This document shows positions 6,684 to 10,893 of a stretch of 10,893 nt of DNA, one piece after another. The translations under genes and the position numbers were made by a program. Position 1 is the first letter of the stretch; the number at the start of each line of letters is the position of its first letter. The DNA lies in NCBI GenBank assembly GCA_032353305.1, contig JAUCNG010389812.1, forward strand, positions 1 through 10,893, read 5' to 3'. Origin of the DNA: Cephalothrix spiralis. Taxonomy: Eukaryota; Nemertea; Palaeonemertea; Archinemertea; Cephalotrichidae. The notes beneath the pieces were generated by a model. That model saw only the letters and a list, made by a program, of their open reading frames with translations, searched no databases and was not told the origin of the DNA.

Positions 6684-7342
6684 AAATCAAGTTATACCGG
6701 TTATTATGCTGGCTTTCTCCAGCTCTTATACGTAAACATTAAGAAACATCTCGTATCTTCTCTTTTTGTATTTCTTCCAAGATCTACTAAATTACGTACT
6801 ATAACCTAATGGTGTCAATGTCTTTGGGACTAATGATTGTAAATGAAAACATAGCTAATTCTGATGACAGTATACGATGATCATCCAACATAAAGATAAG
6901 AAAAAAGAGAAACTAACGTGATATGGAGCCATTAAGGTTTCTGCCTTTCTTGTAAGAATTTCTATTCCGTGTGCAGATACTCTTTTCCTTTGAAAGAAAT
7001 ACGAACAAGTCAAGATATTTTGTTCAATGCCAATAAAGTGGAAAAATAGACTTCAAATGTCAATAAAATTAGTAAGTTTTAAGATCAACAAGAAGGTCAT
7101 AAGAATTAATTAATAATTATACATTCAATTTTTAAAGAACCATACAACTAAATCTTTACATCATGGCTATTTAATCATAATTAAAGTATTTCGTTAATTA
7201 TTTTCTTAATTATTTACCTATTATAGTATATTCACTATTTTCATTGAAAAGCACTGCAAAACTAAGTCAAGGGACTAATATATACATGTAGCTTCTGTGA
7301 GGGACTTTCGAGAGACTAATTTATTCTGTGAGGTACTAATCT
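6684..7342. other. A/T-rich stretch without a gene
   Basis: About 660 bases with no open frame or RNA of note. From 7080 to 7220 it is very A/T-rich, with many TTAATTA words. From about 7268 to 7345 short words recur in direct order (GGACTAAT, TTCTGTGAGG, GACTAAT, TTCTGTGAGG, TACTAAT), suggesting a degenerate tandem repeat of about 30 bases. No terminal repeats or coding signal are visible. Confidence 0.45.
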
Positions 7343-7557
7343 ATTAATAACTCTGTAACGGCTAATTTTATGTCATTTGATTATATTACGGACAGATAGA
7401 AACATTCCCCTATTTTACCAGAATGCGCAGTAATTTTGCGATATTGCGCATGCGCGACCCTAACCGCGCATGTTCATTTCTCGAAAAGTGAGCAACCGAA
7501 GATTTTGGAATTTTCAGGAAATGATATCGGGACATCATGGATTAAAACCACTAAAGG
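7343..7557 (+). repeat. NRF1-motif repeat, most complete copy
   Basis: It runs from ATTAATAACTCTGTAACG through TTTTATGTCAT, GATAGAAACATTCCCCTATT, GCGCATGCGCGACCCTAA, CATTTCTCGAAAAGTGAGCA and TTTTCAGGAAATGATATCGG to ATTAAAACCACTAAAGG. TGCGCATGCGCG (7445-7456) is a full match to the NRF1 consensus, and a second site, CGCGCATGTTCA (7465-7476), has decayed. It contains more CpG than its surroundings. No coding frame and no clear terminal inverted repeat are present. Because copies at 6408-6683 are arranged as an inverted pair, this may be one arm of a foldback element. Confidence 0.85.
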
Positions 7558-7585
7558 TAAACATAGAAGCACCTTAACTGGCGAA

Positions 7586-8068
7586 TATAGTGAGATTCTG
7601 TAAGGGGTATTCGGACACGGGAAAATAGGGGTAAAACACGGGAACATTTAGTAAAAAGTACGGGAACACGGGAACATACAGTGTAGCACTACCGATTTCG
7701 GGAACAGGGAGCATCATATTTGAGGGACAGAACGAAGAAAAGTCCAATAATTTCGTAAATAATTAATGATCTCTGACACTTAAATGTGTCTTGAAAGCTT
7801 TAGAACACATCGTAGTTTCAATTTGTGACTTGAAAATGTCTAACATGACGTTTGTGAGAAATTATAGGGAAAGTTTTCCCTATAACTTCTCACAAACACG
7901 CGTCATATTAGACATTTTCAAGTCACAAATGGGCCTACGATGTGTTATGTAGCTTCCAATTCACTTTCAAGCCACATTTGAGTGCAGAGACCATTATTTA
8001 CGAAATCGGGAAAATTTTGATAAAAGGACGGGAACACGGGAACATGCCCCCCTTACATAGTCTCTATG
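7586..8068. mobile_element. Candidate inverted-repeat element around a long palindrome
   Basis: The ends are similar inverted repeats. On the left, TATAGTGAGATTCTGTAAGG starts at 7586; on the right, CCTTACATAGTCTCTATG ends at 8068, with a 2-base indel. Inside, CGGGAA occurs eight times, all on the + strand (near 7618, 7639, 7661, 7669, 7699, 8007, 8029, 8037). The exact 17-mer CGGGAACACGGGAACAT is present on both sides of the palindrome (7661-7677 and 8029-8045). The centre 7750-8006 is a long inverted repeat described separately. There is no coding potential beyond a 65-codon frame created by the arm. The outer limits are less certain than the inner palindrome. Confidence 0.65.
7750..8006. 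repeat. 257-bp palindrome, arms of about 123-132 bp
   Basis: The left arm 7750-7872 and right arm 7875-8006 are reverse complements with small indels, separated by only GT (7873-7874). Matching pairs include ATTTCGTAAATAAT / ATTATTTACGAAAT at the outer ends, AACACATCGTAG / CTACGATGTGTT, GTGACTTGAAAATGTCTAA / TTAGACATTTTCAAGTCAC, TTTGTGAGAA / TTCTCACAAA, and TATAGGGAAA / TTTCCCTATA at the centre. Similarity rises toward the centre, where it is almost perfect. This is what recent template switching or arm-to-arm correction would give. It would form a long hairpin RNA if transcribed. Confidence 0.92.
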
Positions 8069-8454
8069 GTACAGGTTGTCAAAAGAAACATTTGACATTG
8101 GTCCTAACGTTCTCAGCGACAACATTAGGATGCTCCTAAGACCGTTGCCGTTTATTATGATTTGTCACATAACATGAGAAGATGTTATTCAGCGTCATGA
8201 TACATATCCTGAGGGAGTATGTCTCTTGTGAAATCTAAATGAATTTCTTAAATTTTCTTCATGTTGTGACATTCAATATGTAATGTTATATTTGAGACGT
8301 ATCTTCATCCTCGCCCCCAGGATCTGTTTTTCATAGGCCAAAGATACAGCGCATAACAGCGGACTAAGAGTCGACCAAGTGTTGATGACGTAGCTCTTAA
8401 TGAAGGGGAAAATTGAAGAGGTTTCTTAACCGACCTGATAATCAACAGTTTTTA
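8069..8454. other. No gene seen
   Basis: Unassigned sequence between two repeats. A weak imperfect inverted word pair (GGTCCTAACGTT near 8100, CCTAAGACC near 8136) is the only structure noted. No open frame of useful length is present. Confidence 0.4.
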
Positions 8455-8636
8455 ACTTGTTGTTATTTCATTTTTCATGATCAAACATGCCCCCATTTTA
8501 CCGCTGTCATTTTTGTGATTTGGGCATGCGCAACCCTAAAATTCGACTGCACATGCGCATTTCTCGAAAACTGAGCAACCCGCGATTTTGAAATTTTTAT
8601 TTTAAAAATATATGATATCGGGACCACCAAAGGGTT
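8455..8636 (+). repeat. NRF1-motif repeat, third core-bearing copy
   Basis: It matches the copies at 6408 and 7343. Shared blocks are AAACATGCCCCCATTTTACC, GGGCATGCGCAACCCTAAAA, TTCGACTGCACATGCGCATT, TCTCGAAAACTGAGCAACC and GATATCGGGACCACCAAAGG. Its two NRF1-like words, TGGGCATGCGCA (8521-8532) and TGCACATGCGCA (8548-8559), each differ at one base from the consensus. Between TTTTGAAATTTT and GATATCGGG an A/T-rich stretch replaces the TCAGGAAAT of other copies, and the CATCATGGATCAAAA part is missing. Confidence 0.8.
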
Positions 8637-9163
8637 TTACAAAGAGTCAATAAAGAATCACTGTCGACAGCAGGTTGCAGTTTATGGATGCTAAGTGTGT
8701 CTTCGTTCCCAGGCTAAGGCATTTAAAAATCAGATTTAAATTTTTAAAGTTGAAAATGCTCTAAAAGCTTGGAATGAATTCCTCTGAATAAATCACGGGC
8801 AAATGAGCTGACAGTCCTGACACCAATCATTTAAATTGGTCAATTGAGGCACAATTTCATCTGGTATTGTCATTAAAATTTGATGTTTTCATAACAAACA
8901 AATTTTAACTATACAACAATCAATTTCTATGCAACTTTTCATAAACCAATATGTCATATTAAAGTCTATTTCCTTGTATTTAGCTGGTAAAAATTCAAAC
9001 GAGGAAATGTTTGCATATTAGCTCAAAAAACATTAAACATCTGAGTTTTAAATAACTTTTACTTGCCACCGTGTTTGATTTTATTGAAAATAATTTTTCT
9101 TGAAGTCTTATGCGCATATTTTTTTTAAAATAAAATGATTGAGAAATATACTTTGATGGACTT
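8637..9163. other. No gene seen; A/T-rich
   Basis: Unassigned sequence. Minor structures are a 10-base palindrome CTGTCGACAG (8661-8670) and a hairpin ACCAAT/ATTGGT (8822-8840). A 65-codon minus-strand frame (9192-8995) has no recognisable motif and overlaps the short tandem repeat that follows. Confidence 0.4.
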
Positions 9164-9199
9164 TTATATAGCATCTTGATATTATATAGCATTTTGATA
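9164..9199 (+). repeat. 18-bp tandem repeat, two units
   Basis: TTATATAGCATCTTGATA (9164-9181) is followed directly by TTATATAGCATTTTGATA (9182-9199), one mismatch. A simple short tandem duplication. Confidence 0.85.
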
Positions 9200-9307
9200 T
9201 TAACTATAGGTTTGAATAATATATTTCAAACGTTTGGAGGCTAAAATTCATCGGAGACTATAAACTGAATCGCAAAAATGATTTGTGTGCGCTAAAGATA
9301 TTATATA
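9200..9307. other. Short unassigned spacer
   Basis: About 100 bases of mixed sequence between the 18-bp repeat and the dispersed element. TTATATA just before the element is the same as before copy A (4945-4951). It may therefore belong to the element, or to a preferred target. Confidence 0.35.
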
Positions 9308-9734
9308 TTTACCACACATTAATCATTTAAAAACTTTATTTAATCTCCTTTCCAGTGTTAAAACCGATTAAATCTGGTCTTTTAAAGCTCATTAAATAAT
9401 GTCTTTTAAATCATTTAATGATTTATTTTAAATTATGAGTCCTATAGTTTGGCCAGTAGTTCCCAGGCACTAGTATTTGGCAAGTCCAAAGTCGATTTGT
9501 AAATTATACATTGTCGTTGATTGATGTAGTTCGACGATTCAATGATATTTACGGTTCCTCTGATTGGTTGATGGGCATGTCTTAAAATTTATCCGCGCTA
9601 ATTAAGATCAATTAATATTGACGAGAAACGTACTTGTACAGTTTTCTATGATAAAACCGTACGTGTAATGAATCTGTCCATAAAATAGATAAAAAGCTCA
9701 TATTGGACTAATAGAAGTATCATATGGTGGTAAG
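9308..9734 (+). mobile_element. Dispersed element with short inverted ends, copy B
   Basis: This is a second copy of the element at 4952-5386, same orientation and diverged along its length. The left end TTTACCACACATTAA is kept. The right end reads ATGGTGGTAAG (9724-9734), similar to but not identical with the expected ATGTGTGGTAAA. Well-kept blocks include GTCTTTTAAATCATTTAAT, CTGATTGGTTGATGGGCAT (9560-9578, identical to copy A) and CTAATTAAGATCAATTAATA. The right-end hairpin is kept (GTACAGTTTT and AAAACCGTAC) with a 6-base insertion in its left arm. Copy B lacks about 40 bases of copy A and has an extra CTGTCCATAAAATAGAT near 9673-9690. It is non-coding. Confidence 0.8.
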
Positions 9735-9759
9735 GTTTCTTACCACCATATGATACTTC
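9714..9759. repeat. Perfect palindrome, 21-bp arms, 4-base loop
   Basis: 9714-9734 (GAAGTATCATATGGTGGTAA plus G) and 9739-9759 are exact reverse complements around GTTT. The left arm is the right end of the dispersed element copy B. The right arm begins CTTACCACC, which resembles the element's own terminal sequence. It may be a terminal hairpin left by excision or insertion, or a local inverted duplication of the element end. Although hairpin-shaped, it is not followed by a T run and I do not read it as a terminator. Confidence 0.95.
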
Positions 9760-10127
9760 AGTATTTTAACAATAATATTGGAGATGAATTTTAACAGAAT
9801 TTAGCTACTGCAGTGTGTCCCGTATTGCATTGATTTTTTCATCGAAATTCGATAGCATCGGGCTATTACTCATATTTTTTTCTTCATATCGGACTATTCT
9901 ATTATTAGGTTAATTATTGGGCATTTAGCTTCCTATCGATCCTGTCTCCTTTTTGTATTATAATGATCGACATCTCATGACCATTAATACCAATTATTTT
10001 GTAAAGACTGGGGGAAAGAATTAAACCATTCTTTGTATGAATTCTTTCCAAAGATTATAGTCAATATTGCATTTATTAGTTTTCATTTTTCGTTATTATA
10101 CTGCACATGTTTTTATACAAATGTATA
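9760..10127. other. No gene seen
   Basis: Unassigned A/T-rich sequence. One 10-bp perfect inverted repeat, GGAAAGAATT (10013-10022) against AATTCTTTCC (10040-10049), encloses a 17-base loop. No open frame of note. Confidence 0.4.
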
Positions 10128-10203
10128 ACCAGGGGGGGGGGTGTTGTCTTGAAAGTGCATGCACCATACGTCTCCGAAGTGTAATTTTTTGAAATCTTAC
10201 AAT

Positions 10204-10405
10204 GTGACCCACCAACCCTTCACTAACTTGACATTTTCGTCGCTTCGCAGATATCACCCCAAGACACCCACCCCAAAACCATCACTAACTTGACATTTCG
10301 TTCCACTTTTCAGACAAGGGTTAAAAAACACCCACCCAAAACAATTACTAATTTGACATTTTTTTTCACTTTTCGGACTCCGGTGGAAAAACACCACCCT
10401 TTTAG
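10204..10405 (+). repeat. About 62-bp tandem repeat, three units
   Basis: Units are recognised by CACTAACTTGACATTT at 10221, CACTAACTTGACATTTCGTT at 10283 and TACTAATTTGACATTTTTTT at 10346 (spacing 62 and 63). Each is preceded by a C/A-rich block like ACACCCACCCCAAAACCA and followed by CACTTTTC-GAC-type sequence. The units have diverged, more in the third. They lie inside the TIR element and may be subterminal binding repeats. Confidence 0.88.
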
Positions 10406-10556
10406 GAATAAATTTGAGCGCGTTAAAAACAAATGTGCAAAATTTTGCCAAAAAAATTGAGCCACATGAAATTTTGCAAAAAATGGGGGGACAAGTATAA
10501 ATTATTGAAAATATGAACCGCTTTTTGACATTTTGCATCATTTTTCTTACATAACT

Positions 10557-10660
10557 CTCTGGATACCGCTCATGATCGAGACAAGAAGCTCACTTTCAAG
10601 ACATAAACCTGTGGATACTCACCCATTATCGAGACAAAAACTTAATTTTCAAGACATAAG
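10557..10660 (+). repeat. 52-bp tandem repeat, two units
   Basis: CTCTGGATACCGCTCATGAT onward (10557-10608) and CTGTGGATACTCACCCATTA onward (10609-10660) share TGGATAC, ATCGAGACAA and TTTCAAGACATAA at the same offsets. The word TTTCAAGACA is also part of the element's terminal repeat, so the unit may derive from the element end. Confidence 0.88.
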
Positions 10661-10746
10661 CCTCTCGAAAGTGGTCTTCAAGTGAGACCAATGTCAAACA
10701 CCCACCCCATTGGTGCATGCACTTTCAAGACACCCCCCCCCCTGGT

Positions 10747-10893
10747 ATAACGCTTATAAAACATTGGCGCAAATTCAATGACATACATTGTGAAATATCG
10801 CCTTTGCGACTCATTTGCTCCTGTTACAGAGCTATAAACCTTTCTGTAATGTCAATAAACCGATATTTTAGATTAATCTTAATCGTATACAGA
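10747..10893. other. Sequence after the TIR element, no gene seen
   Basis: About 145 bases to the window edge, mixed composition, with no repeat, open frame or RNA that I can support. Confidence 0.4.

Larger units (their letters stand above)
10128..10746. mobile_element. 619-bp TIR element with poly-G/poly-C ends
   Basis: Terminal inverted repeats of about 38 bp. The left, 10128-10166, reads ACCA, ten G, TGTTGTCTTGAAAGTGCATG, CACCAT. The right, 10709-10746, is its reverse complement except for one 3-base TGT difference and one base near the inner end. Each repeat includes the palindrome GTGCATGCAC. ATA lies directly outside both ends (10125-10127 and 10747-10749) and could be a 3-bp target duplication or part of a TA-type target. 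The interior is built from 62-bp and 52-bp tandem units and an A-rich middle. A 95-codon minus-strand frame spans the tandem units and simply reflects their period near a multiple of three. No transposase is seen, so it is non-autonomous. Confidence 0.88.

Noticed and set aside
7942-8139. Plus-strand open frame of 65 codons
   Set aside because: It consists of the right arm of the palindrome and the end of the same element, with no independent coding signal.
9714-9759. Hairpin read as a bacterial terminator
   Set aside because: No T run follows, there is no upstream gene, and the window has animal-like repeat structure.
10254-10541. Minus-strand 95-codon frame with an apparent repeated peptide
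   Set aside because: The peptide repeat only mirrors the 62-63-bp DNA tandem units, close to a multiple of three, inside a non-coding TIR element.
453-10746. CRISPR-like array or phage/plasmid content
   Set aside because: No set of short identical repeats with regular unique spacers exists, and no prokaryotic genes are present. Tandem arrays here are two or three units with diverged copies.

Overview
This window looks like non-coding, A+T-rich nuclear DNA from an animal. It has no operon structure, no closely packed ORFs, no ribosome binding sites and no recognisable protein family on either strand. The longest open frame is about 107 codons, which is within chance expectation for this composition. 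A tRNA-like SINE head, many short hairpin (foldback) elements without coding capacity, and two diverged repeat families present in two to four local copies all suggest an invertebrate genome. A marine lophotrochozoan such as a bivalve mollusc is my best guess, but it is an inference from overall character and not from a diagnostic gene.

Layout. Positions 1-452 are T-rich with one short direct repeat. 453-850 is a two-copy tandem repeat of about 200 bp, each copy T-rich with a CG-rich core. 851-3010 is mostly unassigned, with two clear palindromes (1551-1620 and 1894-1940). 3011-3080 is a tRNA-like head with Pol III box A and a degraded box B, lying between two copies of a diverged block (2631-2690 and 3171-3216). 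3848-4090 is a one-armed copy of a foldback element whose fuller copy is at 5886-6263. 4626-4715 is an exact 43-bp tandem duplication. 4792-4950 is a 159-bp full-length hairpin element that directly abuts 4952-5386, a 435-bp element with short inverted ends; a second copy of that element lies at 9308-9734 in the same orientation and ends in a perfect 21-bp-arm palindrome.

6271-6666 carries promoter-like motifs followed by an inverted pair of copies of a CpG-containing repeat, which recurs at 7343-7557 and 8455-8636. The copies that retain the core carry one or two NRF1-like palindromes. 7586-8068 is a candidate inverted-repeat element with a palindrome of about 125-bp arms flanked by repeated CGGGAA motifs. 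10128-10746 is a 619-bp element with near-identical terminal inverted repeats starting ACCAGGGGGGGGGG, filled with 62-bp and 52-bp tandem repeats.

How it fits together. I see no gene system. The window is best read as a graveyard of short non-autonomous DNA transposon-like (MITE or foldback) elements with a SINE fragment, several of them nested or abutting. The most notable points are the density of long hairpins, which could form double-stranded RNA if transcribed, and a dispersed repeat that spreads NRF1-type sites next to CRE and CCAAT motifs. Identity statements are by eye; no database search was possible.
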